From positions 5,084,001 through 5,148,000 of the forward strand of contig CBDDLL010000001.1 in NCBI GenBank assembly GCA_965230625.1: DNA of 64,000 nucleotides. The letters are read 5' to 3'. The translations under genes were made by a program, and so were the position numbers. The DNA comes from Saccharicrinis sp965230625. GTDB lineage: Bacteria > Bacteroidota > Bacteroidia > Bacteroidales > Marinilabiliaceae. The stretch's first letter is position 1; each line of letters opens with the position of its first letter. The notes beneath the pieces are model-generated. The model was not told where the DNA came from, made no database searches, and saw nothing but the letters and a program-made list of their open reading frames with translations. Below are positions 45,198 to 54,758 of this stretch, in pieces.

Positions 45198-46331
45198 ATG
45201 AAAAGACTTTCTTTTTTAATTATTACTATTTTTTATGCTGCTACCATTTGGGGGCAAACTCAAATACCTGAGAACACCTCAAGTCCAATTTACTATAAGG
45301 ATGGAAAGGTTGGTATAGGGGGTATAAATCCTATTAAAAAACTTCATGTTTGTGAAACACTTGGTGCTAATGAAGATGTTTATGTTGCTGCTAAAATTGG
45401 ATATAATATTAGCAAACTGAGTATGAATCGAGTTGCAGAAATTGAACTGGGGTCGAATGTAGATATTAATGGTGAGTGGGGTTATAAAAATTGGGGAATT
45501 CAAGTTTATAGTAAAACTACTTGGGGAGATAACTCTAACTTTCTTATAAAAAGAGGGAAATTTAATTTTTTTACAATAAATAACAGTGGAAATGTTGGTA
45601 TTGGAACTAATCCTTCTGCTAAATTGCATATATGTACTAATGCATCCGAAGATAAGAATGATATTAAAATAGGTAAATTTAACGAAGTTGATCCATTAAA
45701 TAGGCCTGGAGATTACCCATCTATATATGCCGATGGTGTAATTCGTATACCTCAACGAGTTGAAATTTGGGGAAGCGGTGGAGGAAGTCATTATTTAGAT
45801 ATTAGAGATCCTGAGGGAAATCAACAAATCAAATTTGATGCACATGGTAATTCTTTTATTAATGGTGGTAAAGTAGGTATTGGAACAACAACTCCTGATG
45901 CTGAGCTGGACGTAGCTGGTAGTATAAAAGCACAAGAAATAGAAGTAACATTAGCGAGTATTGAAGATATGCAACTTAATGGAATACTCGCTGCCAACCA
46001 AATTACCTACACAGCTAACGGTCAAACTGCTGACTTCGTTTTTGAAGAAGACTACAACTTAAAAGACCTATCCGAAGTTGAAGCCTATATAAAAGAACAT
46101 AAGCATTTGGAAAACATCCCAAGTGCGATAGAAATGGAGGAACAAGGTGTTAATTTAGCTGAAATGAATAAGTTGTTATTACAGAAAATTGAAGAATTAA
46201 CTTTACACACTATTACACAAGATAAAAAACTAAAGGAAAAGGATAAAGAAGTAGAAAGTTTAGAGGAAGATATGTGTTCAATGAAGAAGGAGTTACAAGC
46301 TTTAAAAGAAATGATTTTAGATAACAAATAA
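45198..46331 (+). CDS. Tail-fibre-like secreted protein with VGIGT repeats and C-terminal coiled coil
   Basis: I start at ATG 45198 (MKRLSFLIITIFYAATIWGQ, a signal peptide); the in-frame ATG at 45177 lies inside the leader hairpin. The product is 377 residues. The repeated motif VGIGxxxPxxKLHV occurs about four times (KVGIGGINPIKKLHV, NVGIGTNPSAKLHI, KVGIGTTTPDAELDV), as in phage-tail-fibre-like and bacterial surface proteins. The tail is a helical region (IPSAIEMEEQGVNLAEMNK, then KKLKEKDKEVESLEED) predicted to be a coiled coil. It is a paralogue of 61752-62993, which stands next to an RHS gene, whereas this copy is followed by a terminator and a repeat instead. There is no enzyme motif. A trimeric surface fibre is likely. 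Confidence 0.8.
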   Translation: MKRLSFLIITIFYAATIWGQTQIPENTSSPIYYKDGKVGIGGINPIKKLHVCETLGANEDVYVAAKIGYNISKLSMNRVAEIELGSNVDINGEWGYKNWGIQVYSKTTWGDNSNFLIKRGKFNFFTINNSGNVGIGTNPSAKLHICTNASEDKNDIKIGKFNEVDPLNRPGDYPSIYADGVIRIPQRVEIWGSGGGSHYLDIRDPEGNQQIKFDAHGNSFINGGKVGIGTTTPDAELDVAGSIKAQEIEVTLASIEDMQLNGILAANQITYTANGQTADFVFEEDYNLKDLSEVEAYIKEHKHLENIPSAIEMEEQGVNLAEMNKLLLQKIEELTLHTITQDKKLKEKDKEVESLEEDMCSMKKELQALKEMILDNK

Positions 46332-46374
46332 TCTTTCTGCATTATTAAAAAACATTACAATTCCAGAAAAAGAT

Positions 46375-46412
46375 AAACTACCCTGCCTTCTATTAAGGTG
46401 GGGTAGTTTTTT
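46375..46412 (+). terminator. Intrinsic terminator after tail-fibre-like gene 1
   Basis: AAACTACCC / GGGTAGTTT stem with CCTT/AAGG extension, followed by six T (46407-46412). It lies 44 bp after the 46331 stop. Confidence 0.85.
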
Positions 46413-46461
46413 AGCATAATAGCTAATAAATCGAATCAAGAGTTGAAGAACATCTGACTAA

Positions 46462-46612
46462 AAGCTTGTTATGCAAAAAAAATGGATCTTTGCTTCTTGA
46501 TGAACGAAACTTTGAAATTTGCATGTTTTTATAACGAGACATGGGATTCATCCCGTGCATTTAGCCAAGATGTAAATCGGTTTTAACTTAAACATGTTTG
46601 GGTTAAAACCTG
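46462..46612 (+). repeat. REP-like dispersed repeat, copy A
   Basis: About 150 bp matching, imperfectly but end to end, the reverse complement of 59430-59580. Shared pieces in order are TTATGCAAAAA, GATGnAnGAAACTTTGAAA, the palindrome CATGGGAT-TC-ATCCCGTG (46540-46557), and GCnAAGATGnnAATnGGnTTTA. No ORF is present. Confidence 0.6.
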
Positions 46613-46872
46613 GGGTTATTTATAATTTCCATGTTCAAAACGCCCATGCTTTTTTGATCAGTTTCCATTATGACATTTTTTTTAGTATTAACAACTCCTC
46701 AGAACTATAGCTCCCATTAAATGGGACTGGCTATGCTTACTTTTTTTCATTATGAATATTTCAATAGGAATTACAACTTATCTTACGTAATTTTTAATGT
46801 TTATCACGATTTCAAAATAATCTCCTAAACATTTAAACCAATTATCCCTTTTTCTGCGCACACAAAAAGTAT

Positions 46873-46908
46873 TTGACCTATTTGTTCATTTCTTGACCTA
46901 TAATTGAA
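46873..46908 (+). promoter_or_regulatory. Candidate HTCS operator upstream of GH128-like gene 2
   Basis: TTGACCTATTTGTTCA (46873-46888) differs by one base from the 16-mer at 33231 and 40533. A second TTGACCTATAATTGAA follows with a 20-bp period (46893-46908). The pair lies 83-118 bp upstream of the 46991 start and reads toward it. Confidence 0.6.
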
Positions 46909-46990
46909 ATCAGAGAATTTGATAAATATTTCACAGTAAATTACATCATAACTTAATAATATTGATGTAAACAATCTAAATCTACAAAAA

Positions 46991-49828
46991 ATGAAAAAAA
47001 ATCTACTCTTATTGCTCTCACTCACAATGCATATTGTTTGGGGGCAAACTAATCTTGTCTCCAACCCTGGTTTTGAAACCGGCGATGCCTCCGGTTGGGG
47101 AGGATATGGATATAAGATACAAGCCGATAGTGTATACGAAGGTTCGTATGCAGCAGAACTTACAAAAGAGAAAGCACTCAACCAAACTTTTAATTTAGAA
47201 CTTGATAAAACGTATAAACTTACTTGCATGGCAAAAGTTGGAGACAAAAGCAAGGCTTGTTTAATGTCTCTTCAATACAATGATGGTAGTTGGAAGCATA
47301 GTAACTACATTGAAATAAAAGATACGCTTTGGACAGAATATTCAATCACCATAAAAGCAACACAAAAAGAAGTCAATAAATTCAGAATTACATTTTACCA
47401 TCTTACCAAAAGCAAAGTATGGATCGACAATGTTTCTTTTGTTGAGTTGGATCAAACTGGCTTAAGTACAGAAAAAGATATTCTTGCTGTGTCTCATGGG
47501 GAGCTAGATCAGGATAGTAAAACCATTAAAAATTTAGTGCTTGGAGGTGCAAAAGTACAGAGCTTTTTAAAAGGCTTAACCATAAGTGATAATGCATACG
47601 TAGGCATCTACAATAAAAACGACGATAAAAGTGTCGACTACGGTACTAAAAACATTAGTTCGGGAATGTACTTAAAAGTAGTTGCCGAAGATGGTTCAAT
47701 TCAAAAGTATAATATGATTTTTGCCGATCATTGGTTAAAATCAATAAAAACAGGAAGTATTGATAACCAAAGTTATACTATTTCCGAAGTTGACCCTACC
47801 CTAACTGTAATGGAATTTAAGTATAAAATAAGAACATATGATGGAATTCAGTTTGATATTATTGATGGAACAACTGGCAATCCTGTTACTAATAGTGAAA
47901 AGACATTAGTTAACGAAAACATGCTTGTTAGAGTATATGGAACCAATGAAACAGCTAATTACAACTTATCCCTGCTCCCCCTAGTTTTAAATTCTGAAAA
48001 AGATGTTTTAAGCTGTAACATTGGTTCTATTAATGAAGAAAATAAAGAAATTTACAATATTCCACAAGGAACCTATAAATTTCAATTGAGTTCATCTATA
48101 TCTGTGTCAACTAAAGCTGATTTTGAGGTATTGACATCAAAAAATGATCCGTGCACTAGCTTTGAAATAATTGATGAAACTTATAAAATAAGAGTTACAG
48201 CAGAAGATGGTTCTATAAAGGACTATGCTATATCATTAAGTTCAACTTCGGCAGAGGAATTAACTATTGAAGAACTAACCGGAGATAAGCGCCACGAACA
48301 CTATTATCAGGATAAAGTATTATCCATTAATGGTGAAGCCAGCTTGCATTTATATGATAATGAAGCTAAAAGTATATTAAGAGATGGTAGTATCTTATTA
48401 AATTCCGAAGATGCCTGGTTATATTTCTACAACATTGTTCCATCCTCGGTTAGAGATAGCTTATTAACTCAAATTATTGTTAATGATAAAAAAGCAGAAT
48501 TAGGCAAGAATGTAAGGTTGGTTCAATTTAAAGATGGATGTGTGGTTATTCCTCACAGTCCTGATTACCGAGCATTAACTGTTTTTAAAGGAAATGATCA
48601 AGTTGGAGATTCCAGAACTTTTGGTTCATACTACTACTATCGTTCAACAGATTTAGCCGATTTTAACGATAATATTTCTTCATTTATCCTTAAAAAAGGT
48701 TACATGGCCACATTTGCCGTAGAACCTACAGGAAGAGGCATTAGTAAAGTATACATTGCCAATGACTTTGACTTAGTATTAAATTTACCAAGTTCGTTGC
48801 AAGGAAAAACATCTTTTGTTAGAGTTATACCTTGGCGCTGGCCTACTAAAAAAGGATGGTGTGGAGGAGGAACTTCTCAACCTTCGAAACTAAAATGTAA
48901 ATGGAGATATGATTGGAATAACAAAGCTACTTCAAACCTGGATATGGAGTATGTACCTATGCGCCATAATGCAGGTTGGAACAAATACGAAAATATCAAT
49001 TATAAAAAAGGTTCTACCCATGTACTAGGTTTTAACGAACCAGATCGTCCGGATCAAGCCAATATGGGAGTAGCCAAAGCACTTGAATTATGGCCTAATT
49101 TATTAGAGTCTGGTTTAAGGTTAGGTTCTCCTTCTCCATCAGACGGAGGTTTAAACTGGTTGTTTTCGTTCTTGAATAAATGTAAGAACAAAGGATACAG
49201 GGTAGATTTTGTTGCCATGCACTATTATATTGGTTGTGGATCTGCATCGGATATGGTTAATAGATGTAGGGCTGTTAGTAAACGCACCGGAAAGCCTATT
49301 TGGATTACAGAATGGAATAATGGAGCCAACTGGACAGGATGTAAACCAACCTATGAAGAACAAGCTAGAAAAATTAAAAACTTTGTAGATAAGTTGGACC
49401 AGGCAAAATTTGTCGAAAGGTATTCTATCTACAATTGGGTAGGGGCTACACGGGCAATGTTAGGTAAAAAAGGAATCACCCTGGCAGGTATCGAATATAG
49501 AGATAATCTAGCTCCAATTGCCTATAATCCTAATAACATCAATTACTATAAAGATTTTGTTCCTGAGCCAGTTGTAACTGATATAGAAGATGAATTTACC
49601 ATAGAAAAAGATTATGATGGTGTTTGGATTTTTCCTAATCCTGCTAGTGGCGAACTCATTAACATTATGGGCTTAGAAGGAGAACCTATGGTTCATGTTT
49701 ATAATGCACAAGGCCAAAAAGTAATGAGTGTTAAAACTTATTGCGACTTAAACATCAGCTCGCTTGACAAAGGCATATATTATATTAAGTCAGAAGGATT
49801 TAAAGCTGTTAAATTTATACGAAAATAA
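46991..49828 (+). CDS. GH128-like glycoside hydrolase with CBM4/9-like and T9SS domains
   Basis: A 945-residue secreted enzyme, paralogue of 36518-40330. It has a signal peptide (HIVWGQ), a CBM4/9-like jelly roll at about 21-153 (NLVSNPGFETGDASGWG, KVWIDNVSFVEL), DUF5018-like beta-domains (about 160-420; VVAEDGSIQKYNM, VTAEDGSIKDYAI), and the same pre-catalytic beta-sandwich (about 430-600; VRLVQFKDGCVVIPHSPDY). The catalytic barrel spans about 605-850, with LGFNEPD acid/base Glu683, AMHYYIG, and IWITEWNNGANW nucleophile Glu774. A T9SS domain runs from about residue 880 (WIFPNPASGE ... LDKGIYYIKSEGF). It lacks the FN3 and H-lectin-like repeats of its paralogue. The enzyme likely cuts a beta-1,3-linked glycan outside the cell; the exact substrate is open. 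Its promoter region carries an operator candidate. Confidence 0.87.
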   Translation: MKKNLLLLLSLTMHIVWGQTNLVSNPGFETGDASGWGGYGYKIQADSVYEGSYAAELTKEKALNQTFNLELDKTYKLTCMAKVGDKSKACLMSLQYNDGSWKHSNYIEIKDTLWTEYSITIKATQKEVNKFRITFYHLTKSKVWIDNVSFVELDQTGLSTEKDILAVSHGELDQDSKTIKNLVLGGAKVQSFLKGLTISDNAYVGIYNKNDDKSVDYGTKNISSGMYLKVVAEDGSIQKYNMIFADHWLKSIKTGSIDNQSYTISEVDPTLTVMEFKYKIRTYDGIQFDIIDGTTGNPVTNSEKTLVNENMLVRVYGTNETANYNLSLLPLVLNSEKDVLSCNIGSINEENKEIYNIPQGTYKFQLSSSISVSTKADFEVLTSKNDPCTSFEIIDETYKIRVTAEDGSIKDYAISLSSTSAEELTIEELTGDKRHEHYYQDKVLSINGEASLHLYDNEAKSILRDGSILLNSEDAWLYFYNIVPSSVRDSLLTQIIVNDKKAELGKNVRLVQFKDGCVVIPHSPDYRALTVFKGNDQVGDSRTFGSYYYYRSTDLADFNDNISSFILKKGYMATFAVEPTGRGISKVYIANDFDLVLNLPSSLQGKTSFVRVIPWRWPTKKGWCGGGTSQPSKLKCKWRYDWNNKATSNLDMEYVPMRHNAGWNKYENINYKKGSTHVLGFNEPDRPDQANMGVAKALELWPNLLESGLRLGSPSPSDGGLNWLFSFLNKCKNKGYRVDFVAMHYYIGCGSASDMVNRCRAVSKRTGKPIWITEWNNGANWTGCKPTYEEQARKIKNFVDKLDQAKFVERYSIYNWVGATRAMLGKKGITLAGIEYRDNLAPIAYNPNNINYYKDFVPEPVVTDIEDEFTIEKDYDGVWIFPNPASGELINIMGLEGEPMVHVYNAQGQKVMSVKTYCDLNISSLDKGIYYIKSEGFKAVKFIRK

Positions 49829-49862
49829 AAATCCCAAATAACTTTTTATTTTCCTTTTCCCC

Positions 49863-49899
49863 GAGTGGCTCTTACATGTTTTTTACGTAAGGGCCGCTC
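49863..49899 (+). terminator. Hairpin after GH128-like gene 2
   Basis: 13-bp stem GAGTGGCTCTTAC / GTAAGGGCCGCTC, with two G-U pairs, and an 11-nt loop containing TTTTTT. It is GC-rich compared with its surroundings and lies 34 bp after the stop. There is no clear T-tract behind it, so termination is probable rather than certain. Confidence 0.5.
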
Positions 49900-50102
49900 T
49901 AAATATATCAATCACAACACACAATCACTTAGTTACCAACACCTTAAATGCTAACACAAACTATCAGGTACATTTTATTTTTATAGTTGTACGCACTTGT
50001 GTCACTGTATTCTTTGTCAAAGGATTTGTCACAATCATTAGCACTAATGCAAGATAAAATTTACAAATGAGTTCCATAACAATCGAAAACTAAATATAAA
50101 CA

Positions 50103-50172
50103 CATGAAACGAGCCATGAGAAATTTTTCTCACACAGGGAAATGCATTATTGGCGAGTTCCTTCGAATGCAT
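50103..50172 (+). promoter_or_regulatory. Bipartite leader element, copy 4 (upstream of the M6 protease)
   Basis: CATGAAACGAGCCATGAG (50103-50120) is followed by GGCGAGTTCCTTCGAATGCAT (50152-50172), 23 nt before the ATG. Between them is GAGAAATTTTTCTC, a small palindrome. A stray ATGAGTTCCATAACAATC at about 50067-50084 resembles the second box and may be a partial duplicate. Confidence 0.45.
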
Positions 50173-50195
50173 TTAAAAGTTAAAATTATAATAAG

Positions 50196-53100
50196 ATGAA
50201 AAAAACGTTACTAGTATTTGTGATTGCACTTGTCTGTTTTGTTCAATTAACTTCAGCCCCTTATAATGGCGAAGTATTTTCTTTTGAACAACCAGACGGA
50301 AGCACCGTAGAAGCATTAATTTTTGGAGATGAGTTTTATGCCAGGTGTGAGAGTTTTGATGGATATACACTTGTTAGAGATGAAGAAACGGGATGGCTTT
50401 GTTATGCCGAACTTTCGGAAGATAAAACAAAGCTTGTTTCTACAGGTATTAAATACCTAGGAAAAAGCAGTTTAAAATCGTCTTTATCAATCAAAAAGCA
50501 TATTGACATAAGCGACGTTTCCAGGTTAAGTTTGACCGAAGGAAATAAAGCATTGTTGGGTGACGAAGAGCTTACCTCAACATTAAAGGCAACAACAGCA
50601 AACATTTCTGGTACTGTTAAAGGTATTACCATTTTAGTAGACTTTTCCGATAAGCCAGCAAAACTCCCTGTTGAAGACTTTGAAGAAATGCTTAATGGAG
50701 ACAATTTTACAAAAGATGGAAATAATGGGTCGGTAAAAAAATATTATGCCGACATCTCAAACGGCAAACTTACCTATGAAAATGTTGTATTTGGATGGTT
50801 TAGAGCACCCAAAACCTTTGCTGAATATGATAAAATGGCTTACGCCTCTGGTGCTAAACAAATATTAAAGCTTGCATTAAAATGGGTAGATGAACAAGGT
50901 TTTGACTTTAGTACATTAAGTGTTGATGGTAATAAAAAAATTAAAGCGGTAAATCTTGTATACACGGGTTATCCTAAGGCTTGGGCTAAAGGAATGTGGT
51001 GGCACAAATCAAACTGGTATGGATTTAGCGCAGATGGTGTAGGAACCAAAGTATATAATTGTTCTCCTGGTAATTCTCCGATGAAAATTTCTACTATTTG
51101 TCACGAAAACGGACATATGATTTGCGGTTGGCCTGATACATATAAATATAAAGGCGGTCAAGATGGATTAAGTTCTTGGGATATTATGTGTAGTTCTGGA
51201 AGCAAAAATCCACCACCACCAAACCCAGTTTTTAGATATAATGCAGGATGGAGCGAAGAAATTGAAATCACCGAAGAACATACTAATATTACTACTGTTG
51301 CCAATGATTTTTCAGCCTATAAATACACAAACCCTAAAGATCCTAAAGAATATTATCTTATCGAAAGTCGTTTAAAAAAAGGTCGCCATGGTGGAATTCC
51401 AGATAGCGGACTTACCATTTGGCACGTAAATAAAAAATATAGTAACCAAGCTAAGTTGGTTGAAGAACAAAAAATCTATATTGAACACGCATGCAGTCAA
51501 TACAATGCTCATAACAGAACATGTTATAAAAAAAGTCGTGAAGATGAATTTAGTTCTAATACACTACCTTCTTCAAACTGGCATTCTGGTGAAAAAAGCA
51601 ACTTTAGAGTATATGATATAAGTGATGTAGGTGAAACTATGACATTTAAAGTAGGTTTTACTGATGAAACCTTACTAAATAAAGATTTCTGGAGTATTGA
51701 AGAAGCTCAATATGTTACTTTAATAAAAGATGCTACTAATGCTTTTGATAAATCATGCTATTCTGCATTTAGATGTAAAGCCTCTCCCACCACACCATTT
51801 GAAATGGTTATTAATTTAGGTGCAAGTTACGACTTATCTCAACTTAAATATTTACCTCGTTACCAAAAAGGCAATAATTCAATAACTCAATATGAGATAT
51901 ATGTAAGTGATGATAAAACCAATTGGGGTACAGCTGTTTCTTCAGGCAATTGGGATAGTAACCATAATATGAAATCAGCTGATTTTACAGCGACTGGCCA
52001 ATTTGTAAAAATTACAGGATTGTCAAATACTACTGCTGAAGAAGAATTAAGTATTCTTGAATTATATTTATACGGTTCAATATCTCCAAATAGCAAGCCA
52101 AATAAAGCCTACACCCCTACTCCATTTGTTGATAAAAAAATGGTAGGTATTAATGGTACTTTAACCTGGACTTCGGGGGAAGCTGCTACTTCTCATATAG
52201 TTTACTTTAGTGAAGATGCTACAATTGATGAAAGTGATATGGTATCAGAACAAACAGGAAATGAGTATAGTTATTCTGGGTTAAATACAGGAACTACTTA
52301 TTATTGGAGAGTAGATGAAGTTAACGAAAATGGAATAACTACAGGGGATGTTTGGAGTTTTACAACTTACTCTGAAGAACCTATACTACTATACGAATTT
52401 GAAGATAACCTTATTGACTCATACGGAACAAGTGACGGAACACATGTTCAAGTTGGAGATGGAACAATTGAAACATATGAAACAGGAGTTGACGGAAACG
52501 CTTATAAATTTTCTGTAACTGCAAGCAATGGTTATAATTACGTAAAAACGCCTTCAAACATTGCTAATTTGGGTAGAGAAGGTAACCAATATACAGTATC
52601 TGGTTGGTATAAAATAATTAATGACGAACATGCTTTATCTACAAACTTAGTTCTTTGTCAGGTTACATCAGGAAGTGGAACACAAAGAAGTATTTTTAAT
52701 GCAGCTAAAAAAGGAAATAATCCATATTGGTTGTGCTTTAATACTTATTTAACCGGAGCTAATGTACCTAGTTTACCTGATAATGACGTTATCACAGGAA
52801 GCGAAAATATGGTATTACCATTGGATGAATGGTTCTATTTAACAGTAACCGTTAGTTCAAATGCTTCGGATCCAACAAAAAAAGATGTAAAAACATATTT
52901 AAACGGAGAACTTATAGGATCAGTAGCTGGTAAATCAATTGCTGAGCAAGATGGATATATTACATTGGGATATAAAGAAGGAAATGACTTCATGTTTAAT
53001 GGGTTAATTGACAATTTTGCTCTATATGCTTACCCTCTAAATTCAGATCAAATAAACTCAATCTATAACGAAGGACTACCAACAGCTATTAAAAGGACGG

Positions 53101-53330
53101 AAACTAAAACAGGAGATATGATATCATATAGCATTAGTAAACAAATTATAATTAAAACCAATTTTACTACTAACAAAAACCTTGTTATTTATAATTTAGA
53201 TGGAAGACCTGTATATAGTACAGAAACATCTGACAATAACATAACTACTCGTGAATTACCCAATGGAGTATACTTAGTAACCCTTTATGCCAATAAAAAA
53301 CTATATACAAATAAAGTTGTAGTGAAGTAA
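50196..53330 (+). CDS. Secreted M6-family metalloprotease with discoidin-like, FN3, LamG and T9SS domains
   Basis: A 1044-residue exported protease. A signal peptide (VQLTSAP) and a propeptide-like region (about 22-125) are followed by the M6 catalytic domain (about 135-490). The zinc site HENGHMICGWPD at 303-314 fits HExxHxxGxxD, with a Met-turn at Met331 (SSWDIMCSSG). Then come an F5/8 type C (discoidin-like) domain at about 500-640 (YSAFRCKASPTTPFEMVIN), an FN3 domain (about 650-735; YYWRVDEVNENG), LamG (740-955; YTVSGWYKIIND) and a T9SS sorting domain (from about 970; LVIYNLDGRPVYST, LPNGVYLVTLYANKK). It probably degrades protein at the surface of algal or plant material that also holds the glycan. 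Leader copy 4 precedes it. Confidence 0.9.
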   Translation: MKKTLLVFVIALVCFVQLTSAPYNGEVFSFEQPDGSTVEALIFGDEFYARCESFDGYTLVRDEETGWLCYAELSEDKTKLVSTGIKYLGKSSLKSSLSIKKHIDISDVSRLSLTEGNKALLGDEELTSTLKATTANISGTVKGITILVDFSDKPAKLPVEDFEEMLNGDNFTKDGNNGSVKKYYADISNGKLTYENVVFGWFRAPKTFAEYDKMAYASGAKQILKLALKWVDEQGFDFSTLSVDGNKKIKAVNLVYTGYPKAWAKGMWWHKSNWYGFSADGVGTKVYNCSPGNSPMKISTICHENGHMICGWPDTYKYKGGQDGLSSWDIMCSSGSKNPPPPNPVFRYNAGWSEEIEITEEHTNITTVANDFSAYKYTNPKDPKEYYLIESRLKKGRHGGIPDSGLTIWHVNKKYSNQAKLVEEQKIYIEHACSQYNAHNRTCYKKSREDEFSSNTLPSSNWHSGEKSNFRVYDISDVGETMTFKVGFTDETLLNKDFWSIEEAQYVTLIKDATNAFDKSCYSAFRCKASPTTPFEMVINLGASYDLSQLKYLPRYQKGNNSITQYEIYVSDDKTNWGTAVSSGNWDSNHNMKSADFTATGQFVKITGLSNTTAEEELSILELYLYGSISPNSKPNKAYTPTPFVDKKMVGINGTLTWTSGEAATSHIVYFSEDATIDESDMVSEQTGNEYSYSGLNTGTTYYWRVDEVNENGITTGDVWSFTTYSEEPILLYEFEDNLIDSYGTSDGTHVQVGDGTIETYETGVDGNAYKFSVTASNGYNYVKTPSNIANLGREGNQYTVSGWYKIINDEHALSTNLVLCQVTSGSGTQRSIFNAAKKGNNPYWLCFNTYLTGANVPSLPDNDVITGSENMVLPLDEWFYLTVTVSSNASDPTKKDVKTYLNGELIGSVAGKSIAEQDGYITLGYKEGNDFMFNGLIDNFALYAYPLNSDQINSIYNEGLPTAIKRTETKTGDMISYSISKQIIIKTNFTTNKNLVIYNLDGRPVYSTETSDNNITTRELPNGVYLVTLYANKKLYTNKVVVK

Positions 53331-53341
53331 TTCATAAAAAC

Positions 53342-53365
53342 GAGGCTGTCCTTAGGGACAGCCTC
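53342..53365 (-). terminator. Strong hairpin between convergent genes
   Basis: Perfect 10-bp stem GAGGCTGTCC / GGACAGCCTC with a 4-nt loop. On the minus strand it is followed by GTTTTTATG, so it best terminates the 53389 gene. It may also stop the convergent protease transcript. Confidence 0.85.
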
Positions 53366-53388
53366 TAACAAATTCCATAATAAGAAGA

Positions 53389-54150
53389 TTATCTTATTAC
53401 CTGTTGTTTTGGATCTTTTATATACGATACACCAACAAACATACTTTTAAGCTTCTGTTTATCAGCAGTCATACCAATACTTGTAATTGCGTACTTTTGA
53501 TTTTCATAAGCAGATCTTCCTGGTCCATCAGTATACATCCAAAAAAATGTTTCTTGTTTCTCAATTGGTTTATTTGAAAGTAAAATTCTTCTGGTTGATG
53601 GATTATAAGTATCATACTTCATGATTACAGAAGCAAAATTGTCATTTTTTACATTTACAGATATACCTGTTAACACACAACCTTCTGGCACTCTGGCATT
53701 GAATTCACCACCTCCTCCATTGGTAAAAGCATTGGAGTCTGCCCCTAATCCAGTAGGTGTTAATTCTCTTCCATAAAGTCCAATCTGGTTGACATTTCCA
53801 TTTACAATTCTACCTCGAAATCCTGTTGCAACAACTCCTGGTTGGAGTTCAGCTCTGCATTCTGCAGTATTTCCAGATCCTATTGCACCACCTTTATATT
53901 TCATTATATAGGAATGAAATACGAGCATATCATCACCAACTTTCTTATTGGTACTTCCTTTAAGAAATGTACTTTGTGGAATAAAAGTTGCGCCTTCGAT
54001 ATTAATCGTTATCGTCTTGCTTTCTGGAGAATGCATTACGTTAACTTCAGGCTCTTTGGGTGTTACGATTTTCTCGTCTTTTGAACAAGAAACAATTGCG
54101 ATAGTTGATGCTGCTAATAATAAGACAGCTAGTTTCATTGGTTTTTTCAT
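53389..54150 (-). CDS. Lipoprotein of unknown function
   Basis: I do not recognise this 253-residue protein. It has a clear lipoprotein signal (TIAIVSCSKDEK, Cys22), a charged linker, and then a glycine-rich, beta-type domain of about 190 residues with no catalytic motif visible. Two segments look internally related: TGFRGRIVNGNVNQIGLYGR and TGISVNVKNDNFASVIMKY. They could be strands of a prism- or jelly-roll-like binding fold. It stands alone on the minus strand between convergent and divergent genes for secreted enzymes. A surface-binding role would fit, but nothing proves it. Confidence 0.8.
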   Translation of the reverse strand: MKKPMKLAVLLLAASTIAIVSCSKDEKIVTPKEPEVNVMHSPESKTITINIEGATFIPQSTFLKGSTNKKVGDDMLVFHSYIMKYKGGAIGSGNTAECRAELQPGVVATGFRGRIVNGNVNQIGLYGRELTPTGLGADSNAFTNGGGGEFNARVPEGCVLTGISVNVKNDNFASVIMKYDTYNPSTRRILLSNKPIEKQETFFWMYTDGPGRSAYENQKYAITSIGMTADKQKLKSMFVGVSYIKDPKQQVIR

Positions 54151-54758
54151 GTTATTTAATTTTTATTTTGTGAATAACAACACAAACCTAAATACAATTC
54201 ATCAACATATTTAATTTTCATATTTAATTTTTTGTTAATTGCAACACAAGCACACATACATCTATTTATCAACAACATAAAACCATCTAACATTAAAATT
54301 TATATATTTCTATTTTGTATGATTTTTTAGTGATAAAATATTTATCTGTAGTTAATATAATCTCAATAAAAACCTATATAATTATATTATGTAGCAAATA
54401 AATAATTTGTACATTAAAATATTTATGATATATAAATCTGTGCTTTTCACAATATTATTATATTGTTATCTATAGTTTTAACAATTTATACTTGAATTGT
54501 TAGTTATTAAGAAAGCACGCCTCACCAACATATTGTATCCAGCTAGTTATCTGCACAATACAACACACAAGAAATAGCAACTGCTTTAATTTTAATATTT
54601 TTTGACATATTTTTAAGATTATAAATTTATCGCAAACCTTTAAAATCAGTCAATTTTTGTCATAAGAATATCTGACACAATCTTAACACCCTACTTCCCG
54701 TTTCTTTTATTCTTTTGCTTAATAACAAATTCAAATAATTAAAACCAACTAAAAAAAG
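54151..54758. other. AT-rich divergent intergenic region
   Basis: 608 non-coding bases between the unknown lipoprotein (minus) and the S1_19-like sulfatase (plus). The region is very AT-rich and repetitive in simple TATTTA strings. I found no ORF, no clear hairpin, and neither the bipartite leader nor the 16-base operator motif. Confidence 0.6.
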
